A DNA stretch of 64,000 bases. Origin: Apostichopus japonicus (taxonomy: Eukaryota; Echinodermata; Holothuroidea; Aspidochirotida; Stichopodidae). The stretch lies in assembly GCF_037975245.1 (NCBI RefSeq), contig NC_092565.1:10906499-10970498 (forward strand). The letters run 5' to 3'. Every line of letters begins with the position of its first letter. Within the stretch, counting starts at the first letter, position 1. This document shows positions 37,901-46,013 of the stretch, piece after piece. Under the pieces are notes generated by a model. That model was not told where the DNA came from, did no database searches, and saw only the letters and a program-made list of their open reading frames with translations. Both the position numbers and the translations under genes were made by a program.

Positions 37901-40900
37901 GAAAAAGATAATAAGGCAGTTCTGTCACAACATATGTTGTAATGCAAGGCTTGTGAATTTTACAGATAAGTTAATTATTATTATTATTAAATTACATTTA
38001 TTTAGCAATCATTCTAAAAGTAAGCCCTCAGTGCTTACAAATGAAAGAAACTTCATAACTCAAAAGAAAATAACAATGAAATGAAATAAATAAGACAAAT
38101 AATCATGCAAAAAAATAATATATTATTGACAATTTTCAACATGTTCCCTTCATTGCAAGCTTAACATGATGTCTTTCCAAGGGAATTGTAATGCTACCTT
38201 TTTCTATATTATGTGTGTTTTATTGTGTTGAGATTTTAATTTTCATCTGATGGAAAATACTAGGCTTAATTTTACAAAAAGAGACAGAGAAGTTTCTTAA
38301 GATAATTATGACAAATTTTAGAAGCACTGTGCAAAAAATGTGACAAGGATAAAAGAGAAAAAAAAAATGCTGAATGGTAAATAGCTTTTTTTAGTAGAAA
38401 TATGGTTGAAGAAAGCTAAAAATGAGGAGAGAGAAATTGATTTTGTACTTACCGGCTCTTCCAGTCTGTTAAATGAGTGAGCCAGAGCAAGTGCCAGCGA
38501 GAAGACAAACGGGGACAGGATCAACTTATGATTACTCTGCTGTCCTGCCTGTGTAAAACAATTACTTGATGGATTAATTGGAATTCATTTGAAACATATT
38601 TTAATGGAAATATTTCTCTTCTCATCCAAATCTTGTTTACAAAATGAATGTCGGTTTAAAAGTAATTAGCAAAAATCTTTGAATATTCTTTCACCCCTCT
38701 TGTATGTCTTTTTGTACTCCCAAAAAAGTGTTCTAATGATCTGTATGACATTATGAAGCACTGCAGGACATTAAAAGCCCCCCCCCCCCTCACGGTTCCA
38801 CCCCAACCTTCTTCCAGTCTTATACTAAATTTGATGGAAGTCTTACTCACAAAGCACATCCCAAAAACTCTGTCATTTCCTCTGATCTCCAAAGTTGGAT
38901 TTTAAAAAACATGCTGAGATCTAAAAAATTTGGAATGAATTCATTTTATTCAGAAAATTTCACAGTGAAATAATTTGTGATGTCATAAAATGGACAACAC
39001 CCGTTGTCCAATGGACCAATGTGACTTTTTCTACTTGCTCTGTGATATAAATGTTTTGAAATTTCAGACTTTGTTTTTCCTTTAAGAAAAACTAAAATTC
39101 GACATTGCATCAGGGACCATGAAGTTAAAAAATGCACTTACATCTTTTGTAAAACGTTCATCAACATATTTATTTTGTGGGACACAAACCATATTTTGGA
39201 TTGGATTAAATTAGTTTGACACAATTCTCTGAGACGGGAGTATCTATCCAAGATTCCAAGATATAGCTTTGAGAACATTAGTAGGAAGGTAATTGTACTT
39301 ACTTTCAAAATTTTCAGAAATTCTTGGGTCTGTTCGTATTCCACAACAAAGGTGATATGAGTAACGATGGTGGCTACTGTCTGTCTGAAAGTCTCAGAAG
39401 TATCAGATGCAATAACTCTGCAAGGAAGAGAAGACAGAAACGGCTAATAGAAACAGGCTGTCTTTTCTAAACTTAAAAAGGTTTACTACAATGGAACAAT
39501 CGGACAGAAAACTTGCTGCATTTAATGGTTGGATATCTCACTAATTATTAGGATACTCAAATGCTTACAACAGCATAACAATTACTTTATAGATTGAGGT
39601 GTTTCCAACAATGTTGTTAACAATACAAAGATTGTTGAGAATATAAAGAGCTACTCATACAGCATGACCAAAGGCAAACTCTTCCATTTTTCAAACGACT
39701 CCAAATTTAATCAACTTTTCAATGGTTACATTCTTGTAATTTTTGGATTGACATAGAAATGCTTACAGCAGCATAACAATTACTTTATAGATTGAAGTGT
39801 TTCCAACAATGTTGTTAACAATACAAAGATTGTTGAGAATACCATAAAGTTAACAACCCAATGCAACATACAGTGTACCAATGTTGTTGTTGAGGGGATA
39901 AAGGTGATGGCATGACATTCCTGGGTTTGATCCCTTGCCAGCCAAGGTATGGTGGATTTTTCATGCGTTACAAATCTGTGATTTCCCGTCCAAAATGGTC
40001 CTCCAAAAAGAGCTAAAACTGTATACTGGATTGCCATCTGACGTCAAGTATAAGTTCCAAGCTACTCTGCTATTATTAGGATGCTTGGCATCGTAAAATA
40101 ATAACTGCAATCTAGGACGATTATATATACAGCTTTATAAGAAAGCAACTAATGTTTTGTAATGTTTCTTTCTTTGGCACTTTTTTGAAGTTACAAAAAT
40201 GAAAAGTTGAAAGTTGAAAGTGAAAGTTTTAACAAACCCATCCGTCTCAACATCTTCTTGGTCTTTATACTTCTCATCCAGTGATGCCAGGCATGAACAA
40301 ATCTCATACAGAGTATTCTTCTTGGGACACTGTATGGAAAAAGGGTAACAGGGTGGGACCAATGATAGTAAGGGGGGGGGGCTAATAATGGTAACATACT
40401 GTACATGTCTCAATCTACAATGGTCTGTCCTTACAACTGATATCCTGCTGAACAAGTTTACAAACTACTTAACAGTGAACTCGGCGTATTCTTTAAATAC
40501 ACTAAATTATAACTTATATAAGTTTAAGCTTAAAACTAATTAACAACGAACTGGGCGTATTCTTTAAACATACTAAATTATAACTTATATTAGTTTAAGC
40601 TTAAAACTACTTAACAACCAACTCGGCATACTCTTTAAACACACTAAATTATAACTTATATTAGTTTAAGCTTAAAACTACTGAACAAACAAACTAATTT
40701 ATAACTTATATTAGTTTAAGCTAACAACCAACTCGGCATATTCTTTAAACACACTAAATTATAACTAATATTAGTTAAGCTTAAAACTACTTAACAACCA
40801 ACTCGGCATATTCTTTAAACACACTAAATTATAACTTATATTAGTTTAAGCTTAAAACTACTTAACAATGAATTGGGCGTGCTCTTTAAACATACTACAT

Positions 40901-43900
40901 ATTAACTTATATTAGTTTAAGCATAAAACTACTTAACAAAGAATTCGGCGTATTCATTAAATATAATAAATTATAACTTATATTAGTTTAAACTTTACCA
41001 AGAAGAATTTAATCATGAAAAACCTACAAATACAATCTTCATATCTCCAGCAAATTCATAAATTTTAACAACCCTTGAAGATAAACGCTATTTAACATGT
41101 TCTTCATCAATGCTACTAGCAGTGTTGTAGTAATTGATAAACTGTTCGACACTCAAGTACTTTATTGCAAGTACTCCTTTGCAATCTACTCCTTTGCAAT
41201 CGATAGAAAGTGCTTGGAAGATAGAGTACTCGTACTCGTCATTCTCATTCAGTACTCAGATCCTGATGCTGAAGTAATCATACTTGTACTCGATTTAAAG
41301 TACTTGGTACTCGTTCAGCGCACAGAACTTATATGGAAAGCTAGTTTAGTAAAACTGATGTTTTAACAGGTAGTCACATAATTTTTCGATCCTTTCAGCA
41401 TTCTATCGTATCGCTTTATAATGCTCCCAGTAAACCACTAAACATGAGGGAAGAATGGTATTTGCCATTAATGAGGTGTAAATAAAGTTTATTTTCCTAT
41501 GCTAGAGACTAAACAGTGCATCCATAGAGAGGAGACAGGTAAGTTTAGTGTACTATAGTAGTTCTCACCTTACAGGCAAGAATAAGAAGCTGGCATATAA
41601 CTCCAGGTAAAACTTGAAGATCAACTTTTTCAAGCATCCTGAGAATTTTGTCGATCACAAAAGACACCTCCTCCTCGGACATCTCTATATCCCTTTATAG
41701 ATGAGTACAAAAACAAAGACATAATTAGCACAGATGTAATCAACAAATGTGAACAACTAGTCATGTGACCAAGGAGAACGGGGCAAGGGAGACACCTATT
41801 GGAGTCCCTCCCTCTCCTCTTAGAAAATCTGCTTTTGTGGGTAAATATCTATTTAAATTCCAAATCTAGGTCACACTTTGGACTACCAACTGACCTCTTC
41901 TAGTTATATAGAAAGCCTTGCATTAGACTCCTCCCCCAAGAATGCAAATTCAACACCCAAGGCAACGAATTGGACTCCTTGTTTCCTATTTCTGGCTCTT
42001 TCATCATCCAACCCAAGAAATATATTTGAAATTGTTGCAAGTATTATAGATATTTTTGATATTTTTAATAATTCATGCAAAACTAACTGTTCTTAACAGT
42101 TTTCTAAACTTTGAGTAAAAATATTTCTCTGCCTGTAAACCTTCAAATGGAACATACAAAGAAAAACTGCTCTACTTGGCAAAACACTGCAGAAATGCAG
42201 ACAAGCAAATTTACTTAAAGAATTACAAAGCATAGTACGTTTCTCTGACATCTTAATATGTACCTTAAAAGTATTTTGATAAATACGACATAAACAAGAA
42301 TTCTGCCATTTTAATTATAATTTCTCAATTTCCTCTTCAGGCATTTCCATTCCTCCTTTTCTTAAGTTATATTAAAAAGAATTGGAGATGAAGAACTCAC
42401 TTAAACATGGTGACCAAAGGAACAGCATGGTGAGACTCCCATCTGTTATAAAAACAAGAAATAGTAACATAAGTTTCCTACTTTTTCATTCATAGTACAG
42501 CAAGGAAATTTTAGGAAAAGAGTTTAAATCAATTTACCATTTTTTGGGTGGCTTTACCTATCTAAATCATGCAGTTGCCCTGCTGTTGTCAACACTTTTC
42601 GACATGGTTTAATGCATGTTAAACAACATTGCCAAGCTTTTTGGGATATTTATCATAAAGATTGGGTTAATTTCGTATTGCTAAGGAAGGAAAATATGAT
42701 TTCGACATCCCTCAAATGTAAATGACCTTTCACCAATTTTTAATGTTTCAAAAGGGATGAAGACCCTGACATGAGCAACAACATGAATAGCTTTGAATAG
42801 TATTGATGGAATATTTATTGGTAAGCAGAAGTCTATTCACTGAATCGAGCATATAGACAGACAAACACACTGATGAACAGGCAGACAGATCCACTGGAAA
42901 TGAATGAGCAAACTAAATAAACTTTGAATAAACTTTGCATCAAGAAATAATGAGATTTCACCTCCATATTTATGAAAGTTAGCATTAAACAAAAAGTGAA
43001 GAATTAGCTCACCTTCCAGAACAGAGTTTGTTTAGAATGTATCTTTTGAACTCTACACCAGTCATATGATTGTTTTCATGTGAAATTGATTTCTTCGATG
43101 CCAGGTTTTCCAAAATCTTTGGAAGAACATCAAAAGTCCTTGAGAAATGAAAGAGAAATAAATTTTGTGGATTACTGGTAGTATACATTTCATGGCCTGT
43201 GATTGTGTCACTTCGACCAAGCCATGTAATATTTTCACATAATTGGGATACAGGCTCATAATTCTGACTATTAGATCTTTCTGGTTACTGTCATTTGGTT
43301 GCATGGGCTCTCCACGCCATCTCACATCGGTACCAACATGCTTGATCTGAATACAGTAGCTCAACGATCTCCGAATCAAGGAGCGTGGAAAATCTTGAAG
43401 CTGTGAAAATAAGTTTCAAAAACATCTTCAAATATTACAAACAAAATACTAACTAGTGATCAACTCACAGTACCGTTCCGTATTAATCTGCAGTCATACA
43501 CTGAAGCTTGTCAAGTTTCCTGGAAAAAGATTGGACCAATGTGACAGTTCTTGTCATTTTGGGTAAACCTGGAGCGCCTCCATTGGTGAACAGTTTTCTT
43601 TTGTGACGCATAGTTTACAAAGAAGTACTTTTTTCTTCTTTGCATGCCTTATGTATAATTTCACCATCATTTGTAGGATTTTGATGAACTAAAGCAGCAG
43701 TTTAAAGTTTTCAGGGACCCGTTCTTTCCATAGAGTCATATACACTACCCACCAGAATAAAGTAAATTAAACAACAAATGAAGCTTTAAAGGAAATGTGA
43801 AACAGGAATATCAATAAGTGCCATGTTCCCAATTCTTCCCAAGAAAGTCCCACTCTACCCCCCCCCCCCTTTCCCTTCCCTTCCCTTCCAAGGGATTCAA

Positions 43901-45735
43901 ATTGGTCATATACCATTATAAGCCCAGACATAGGTACTTACCTCTGTCCAACATCATCTTTGCTGGTTAGGGCTTCGGTGAAGCAATCCACAGATTCAAT
44001 CAGGGTTGATGAACTGACAAAGTCAGTCTAGGTTAGAAAAGAGCAAAGATGAACACTTACAGGAAAGCAAAAAGAAAATTCAGCCAAACTTTTAACAACA
44101 ATTTCTACATCATGGACACTGCAGAAGCAATCTTTATAATATATCTTAGCTTATTATACTAACGAAAAGACTTTTTCGATGAGTTGAAAGTTTCTTTCAC
44201 AATGCACCTTTTTTCCCTTTCTCCTTTGGGAAATGTTAAAACTGATGCCTTATTTATCTAACACCCATTTCAATGTCCTCCAAAGAAGCTGTAATTTACA
44301 AAGCTTTGAGGCTAGGTAGAAGAGATGTTCGATAGCAAAGCCCAGGAGTAACAAAAAGTGGATATTATTTAGCAAACTTGCTAACTTTTCTGGACCAATT
44401 CTGTTACAATACTTAAAAAACTCAAATGGTGCAAAAGTTTGTGCTGACTTACTTGGACCATCAGTGTACCTGACAGTTCTCCGGCCAACATTCCTGTTGG
44501 AATTCCATCTCTTATAATCTTGAAGGTGACTTTGTAAATTAGATCTTTCTTCTCGGAGGTAGTTGCTCCAGCAAAGAGACCATTTAGGAGAGAGGCGCCA
44601 TCGCTGCTGTCCGTGCCTGCATAGCCGTTAAGCATCTCACTAATCTGTGTAGGAGAAATGATAATTTGGTTAGGACTGTACACTTCATCATCACATAAAA
44701 AGAGCTTAAAAGCTTGTTTTTTTTTTAAAGAATAACAGGCCTCCAAATCAGGCTATTCACCTGGATTAATGCCAGTGGATTTTGCTATTTGCCAGTAAGA
44801 AAAAAGGCAATGCTCTTAGACATCAGAAACACGATCACATAAAAAGTTGGTGAACCAAATTTGTTAGTCATAGAATCAGTATGATTTCACTATCCAACAA
44901 AAGCTCTGTATTACTATTACAATTGTTATTGGGTTGCTCTTATAAACCTGTAAAACTATGTTGAAATTCAAATTTCTTAAGAACTTGCAGTTTCTACCAC
45001 ATATTGAAATTCCAAGTCTGACGATACTAACGTCAAGTAAAGAGTGAAGTCACTTTAAGCATGGAGGTAAAAACAGGCTTTAAGTCACAGTTGGGCTGAA
45101 ATTCCACTTATTTATATAACTTAAGTCTGTTGTTTACTTGTGTTAATAGTTGCTTAATTTTGTAAGGCTTTGCTGCTGATATGATAGGATTACGTTGGAT
45201 ATACATATATATATAATACCTGACTGTTTGCTGAATATTTCAGACAATGATTGGAAGCTTTAATATATGTCTTTACCAGGGACGTTAATTACCTAGGAAG
45301 TAGGAATTCCGCTACAGTATTATTATGGAACATTTCATTTGCTACTTGAATGGAATTGAGAAATTACTAAAAGTGTAAATTTATATACTTAGTTCTGAAT
45401 TGTTATTCATGTGAACTTGAGGGAGTTGAGGGTTATAGTCAAGTTTCTTGAAACTGCTCAGATGTTCTTAATAAAGCAAGAAAGAAACCACTTACTTATA
45501 AAATTGATCTCGATACAGGCCCCAAGACCAATAGCTTACAAAGTATGACTATACAATGTAAATGACTTTATCTCAGTGTTAACAGTCAATAAAGTGAAAC
45601 ACTTAAAACACATTATAGTTTGGAAGGTGTGATATGATTGATTTAACGAACCTGGTCTTCCGTGAGCTCCTTAATGATGTCCTGTAGTTTGTCTTTCTGG
45701 TCTGCATCATAGAGTTGAATAATCTTCTTCTCCAT
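14714..45735 (-). CDS. FANCI: FANCI, Fanconi anaemia complementation group I protein (33 coding exons)
   Basis: FANCI pairs with FANCD2 to form the ID2 clamp. FANCL/UBE2T monoubiquitinates it and ATR-type kinases phosphorylate it, to license interstrand-crosslink repair in the nucleus. The rebuilt product is 1353 aa (human 1328) and is alpha-solenoid-like. Diagnostic matches to human FANCI include LRKAMF around the ubiquitinated lysine, [39 protein letters not shown] and a C-terminal KTKKRKK. All exons have AG/GT borders and compatible phases, summing to 4062 nt. The start ATG (45733-45735) heads [18 protein letters not shown], aligned with the human N-terminus. A probable 3' splice site 40 nt upstream (exon edge 45775) shows that the start lies in the second or a later transcript exon. 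Its 5' noncoding exon was not located. The intron 7 donor (GTTTGT) and intron 22 donor (GTTTGT) are weak but in phase. Confidence 0.96.
18307..18438. repeat. 66-bp tandem duplication next to FANCI exon 29
   Basis: Two near-identical copies (from ATCTCCATGTGGAGTGAG and ATCTCCATGTGGAATGAG) lie head-to-tail. The second ends GAAAAGATCTTAC, reaching the exon 29 donor (exon edge 18444), and the first ends GAAAAGATCATC, so the duplication border nearly coincides with the 5' splice site. Confidence 0.85.
18880..18938. repeat. TA/TATC microsatellite
   Basis: Alternating TA interrupted by TATC and TAAA units, in FANCI intron 28. Confidence 0.9.
19206..19268 (+). repeat. tRNA-like sequence, probably a SINE head
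   Basis: TAGCCAAGTTGGTTAGGGTG resembles a Pol III A box region, and GGTTCGAATCC (19248-19258) is a perfect B box. The acceptor arms GCGTCCA and TGGAGAC pair at 5 of 7 positions, and an anticodon-arm-like CCGC/GCGG stem is present. The element is only about 63 nt and lacks a variable loop, so it is a degenerate tRNA or SINE head rather than a functional tRNA gene. The TA microsatellite just downstream could be the SINE tail. Confidence 0.6.
19296..19380. repeat. TA/TATG microsatellite
   Basis: Long alternating TA run with occasional TATATG and TTTATA interruptions, just downstream of a tRNA-like sequence in FANCI intron 28. Confidence 0.9.
21337..21655 (+). mobile_element. tRNA-headed SINE, family A, copy 1
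   Basis: GGTTGAGGGGATAAAGG...GGCAT begins the head, and GTGGGTTCCACTACTGG (about 21408-21424) occupies the B-box position. The body contains AGCTAAGACTGTAGGTTGGATGGCCAACCGAC. The end has GCGCTTTGGATCATC, AGCTATATAAATG and TATTATTGCTATTATTA, the style of an L2/CR1 LINE 3' tail. The same body recurs at 39885-40082. It is a non-autonomous element lying in FANCI intron 25. Confidence 0.7.
22700..22990. repeat. 198-bp-period repeat, locus 1 (about 1.5 units)
   Basis: AGAGCTATTCATACAGTATGACCGAGGGC and AGAGCTACTCATACAGCATGACCGAAGGC recur 198 bp apart, with GCAAACTCTTCCATTTT...CAAACGACTTGAAATTTAATCAACT and CATTCTTGTAA.TTTTGGATTG in both. It lies in FANCI intron 24, and the same repeat with the same period occurs at 39556-39845. 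Confidence 0.8.
27609..27910 (+). mobile_element. tRNA-headed SINE, family B, apparently full length
   Basis: The A-box-like TGTGGTCAAGTGGTCAAGGC (27617-27636) and B box GGTTTGAGTCC (27663-27673) form a tRNA-derived head. The body has TTGTGTCCTTGGGCAAGGCACTTT, a block found in several animal SINE superfamilies. The 3' end reads TTTGGGAAAGGCGCTATATATAAAAATATG and then TTATTATTATTA, a LINE-type tail that suggests trans-mobilisation by an L2/CR1-like LINE. It lies in FANCI intron 18. Confidence 0.8.
29368..29772. repeat. About 203-bp tandem duplication of the 3' half of FANCI exon 17 and its donor
   Basis: The block beginning TTCATGACTAGAAGGCATTACG (from about 29368) recurs from about 29571. 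The second copy contains the real exon 17 3' half and donor (exon edge 29696). The first carries a diverged copy with the donor GTAAGTATGC intact (cryptic exon edge 29494) but one extra G in the coding part. The duplicated exon piece lacks the original acceptor. Confidence 0.9.
29696..38548 (-). CDS. FANCI: FANCI coding exons 9-17 (central region with ubiquitination and SQ sites)
   Basis: Exons: 38548-38453, 37800-37722, 37502-37445, 36514-36408, 35196-35032, 33662-33461, 33148-33025, 31661-31521, 29866-29696. They encode about residues 288-668. Matches to human include LMESYGPK (human LMDSYGPK), [39 protein letters not shown] and [15 protein letters not shown] (human PPLKLEACILTQGDK). Exons 15 and 17 are flanked by tandem arrays that repeat their own splice sites (listed separately). 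Confidence 0.93.
29867..31060. repeat. 166/170-bp tandem array repeating the exon 17 3' splice site
   Basis: Seven units carry CAGAGCCTGCATCCAATGTTAAAACATATG, starting at about 30027, 30193, 30363, 30529, 30695, 30865 and 31035 (spacing 166-170 bp); the last is diverged. A higher-order 502-bp period makes 30211-30450 and 30713-30952 essentially identical. On the minus strand each unit reads a pyrimidine tract (TCTCATTCTTCTTCATTCTTT), ACTAATGCATATG and AACATTGGATGCAG, then about 30 nt homologous to the start of exon 17. An older fragment (GTACTACTCCATACAGACCATGCACC) sits near 31181. Confidence 0.93.
32290..33030. repeat. Degenerate about 35-bp minisatellite carrying donor-like motifs
   Basis: The plus-strand consensus is roughly TTTACCTGGGAGATCAGTTTGCACC followed by AAATTT. 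Unit starts include 32393, 32685, 32744, 32813, 32850, 32886, 32920, 32953, 32989 and 33020, spaced 31-37 bp at the exon end and more irregularly beyond. On the transcribed (minus) strand the units read CAGGTAAA or close variants, and the last unit is the authentic exon 15 donor. Confidence 0.75.
32566..32632 (+). repeat. G-rich (GGGAGG)n tract, quadruplex-prone
   Basis: Continuous runs of three to five G separated by single A occupy this stretch of FANCI intron 15. A shorter similar tract lies at about 31818-31853 (GGGAGGGAGGGGAGGGGAGGGGGG) in the same intron. In FANCI pre-mRNA both are C/U-rich. Confidence 0.85.
33025..33148 (-). CDS. FANCI: FANCI exon 15 with ATR-type SQ cluster
   Basis: The exon encodes [16 protein letters not shown], then [11 protein letters not shown] and SLSSQ. 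Three SQ dipeptides (S551, S555, S563) match the positions of the human phosphosites S556, S559 and S565. Phosphorylation of this cluster promotes FANCD2 monoubiquitination in vertebrates, so ATR-type regulation is probably retained. The donor CAG/GTAAAG forms the last unit of a degenerate tandem array (32290-33030). Confidence 0.9.
33461..33662 (-). CDS. FANCI: FANCI exon 14 with monoubiquitination lysine K518
   Basis: The exon ends [12 protein letters not shown]. The lysine codon AAG (33477-33475) is residue 518 and aligns with human K523, the FANCL/UBE2T target. The motif LRKAMF is identical to human. The spacing of 33 residues from this lysine to the first downstream SQ serine (S551) equals the human spacing K523 to S556, supporting the reading frame and the functional assignment. 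Confidence 0.9.
33860..34210 (+). repeat. Dispersed repeat with GCTTCTCTCAAAAGCCTGTACAG, copy 1
   Basis: Ordered blocks: TGGATTTTGCTGTTTACCAGTAGA, GGTTAACAATAGTCA, ATTGGGCTTCTCTCAAAAGCCTGTACAGTAACT, TCTGGCATTTATTAGCAAGTGGCTAAAAT. Similar blocks recur near 44755 and 51600. It lies in FANCI intron 13. Confidence 0.6.
34347..34418. repeat. Perfect 15-bp inverted repeat, 42-nt spacer
   Basis: TGCGTATAAACTCGT (34347-34361) is the exact reverse complement of ACGAGTTTATACGCA (34404-34418). The segment is CpG-rich compared with its surroundings and carries further GTTTATACG repeats up to about 34445. It lies in FANCI intron 13. Function unknown. Confidence 0.8.
39303..45735 (-). CDS. FANCI: FANCI coding exons 1-8 (N-terminal solenoid)
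   Basis: Exons, 5' to 3' on minus: 45735-45652, 44644-44453, 44027-43942, 43138-43013, 42442-42401, 41692-41569, 40329-40238, 39417-39303. They encode about residues 1-287. Recognisable blocks are [13 protein letters not shown] and [10 protein letters not shown] (human PIILTALATKK and INTLCSGRW), then [14 protein letters not shown] and [13 protein letters not shown]. The 42-nt exon 5 is very short but keeps frame and homology ([15 protein letters not shown]). The exon 7 to 8 junction uses a weak donor, so the exon 7 end at 40238 is the least certain edge in this block. Confidence 0.9.
39556..39845. repeat. 198-bp-period repeat, locus 2 (about 1.5 units)
   Basis: GCTTACAACAGCATAACAATTACTTTATAGATTGAGGTG recurs 198 bp later as GCTTACAGCAGCATAACAATTACTTTATAGATTGAAGTG, with the CATACAGCATGACCAAAGGCAAACTCTTCC block between. 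It is the same sequence family as 22700-22990, here in FANCI intron 7. Confidence 0.8.
39885..40082 (+). mobile_element. tRNA-headed SINE, family A, copy 2 (3' truncated)
   Basis: GTTGAGGGGATAAAGGTGATGGCATGAC is followed by a better-preserved B box GGTTTGATCCC (39924-39934), then CCAGCCAAGGTATGGTGG, AGCTAAAACTGTATACTGGATTGCCATCTGACGTCAAGT. These blocks match the 21337-21655 copy in order. The LINE-like 3' tail is largely missing. It lies in FANCI intron 7. Confidence 0.65.
40466..40995. repeat. About 72-bp minisatellite, about eight units
   Basis: Units contain AACAACCAACTCGGCATATTCTTTAAACACACTAAATTATAACTTATATTAG followed by TTTAAGCTTAAAACTACTT. Copies start near 40471, 40541, 40614, 40678 (internally deleted), 40722, 40793, 40864 and 40936. 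It lies in FANCI intron 6. Confidence 0.9.
41130..41320. repeat. Degenerate GTACTC/AGTACT-rich repeat
   Basis: AAGTACT, GTACTC and TACTCGTACTC recur irregularly through this stretch of FANCI intron 6. The frames open across it are a by-product of repetition rather than a gene. Confidence 0.6.
44755..44965 (+). repeat. Dispersed repeat with GCTCTCAAAAGCCTGTACAG, diverged copy 2
   Basis: CCAGTGGATTTTGCTATTTGCCAGTAAG and TATTGGGTTGCTCTTATAAACCTGTAAAACT match the ordered blocks of the 33860 copy. It lies in FANCI intron 1 and is diverged. Confidence 0.5.
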
Positions 45736-45775
45736 TGTGAACGTAGGATTTGATGTAATATTATGAAGGAAACAT
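45736..45775 (-). promoter_or_regulatory. FANCI: FANCI 5'UTR segment with a short upstream ATG
   Basis: A TTGTTTTCACAG acceptor gives an exon edge at 45775, immediately followed by ATG TTT CCT TCA TAA, a four-codon upstream ORF 40 nt before the FANCI start. If the acceptor is used, this uORF lies in the FANCI 5'UTR and could reduce initiation. The acceptor is seen; its use is inference. Confidence 0.45.
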
Positions 45776-46013
45776 CTGTGAAAACAAATAAATGTCACAA
45801 GCTTCTTAAAGTATAATGGGATAAACCATGGGAATGTAGATGAGGCAAATTGTGCTGATACTAAAACTTTTCTAGAGTCTAGCCAAGGTCTTCAAGTTAC
45901 AGGTCCTACAGTTCTAAAGAAAATACTTCTCAAGCAACACTAACACCAACCACAAAATCCTAATTCCTAACCAAGACGTGTCAAGTTCTTGTCAATCGTC
46001 TTGGGAAGGGTAA

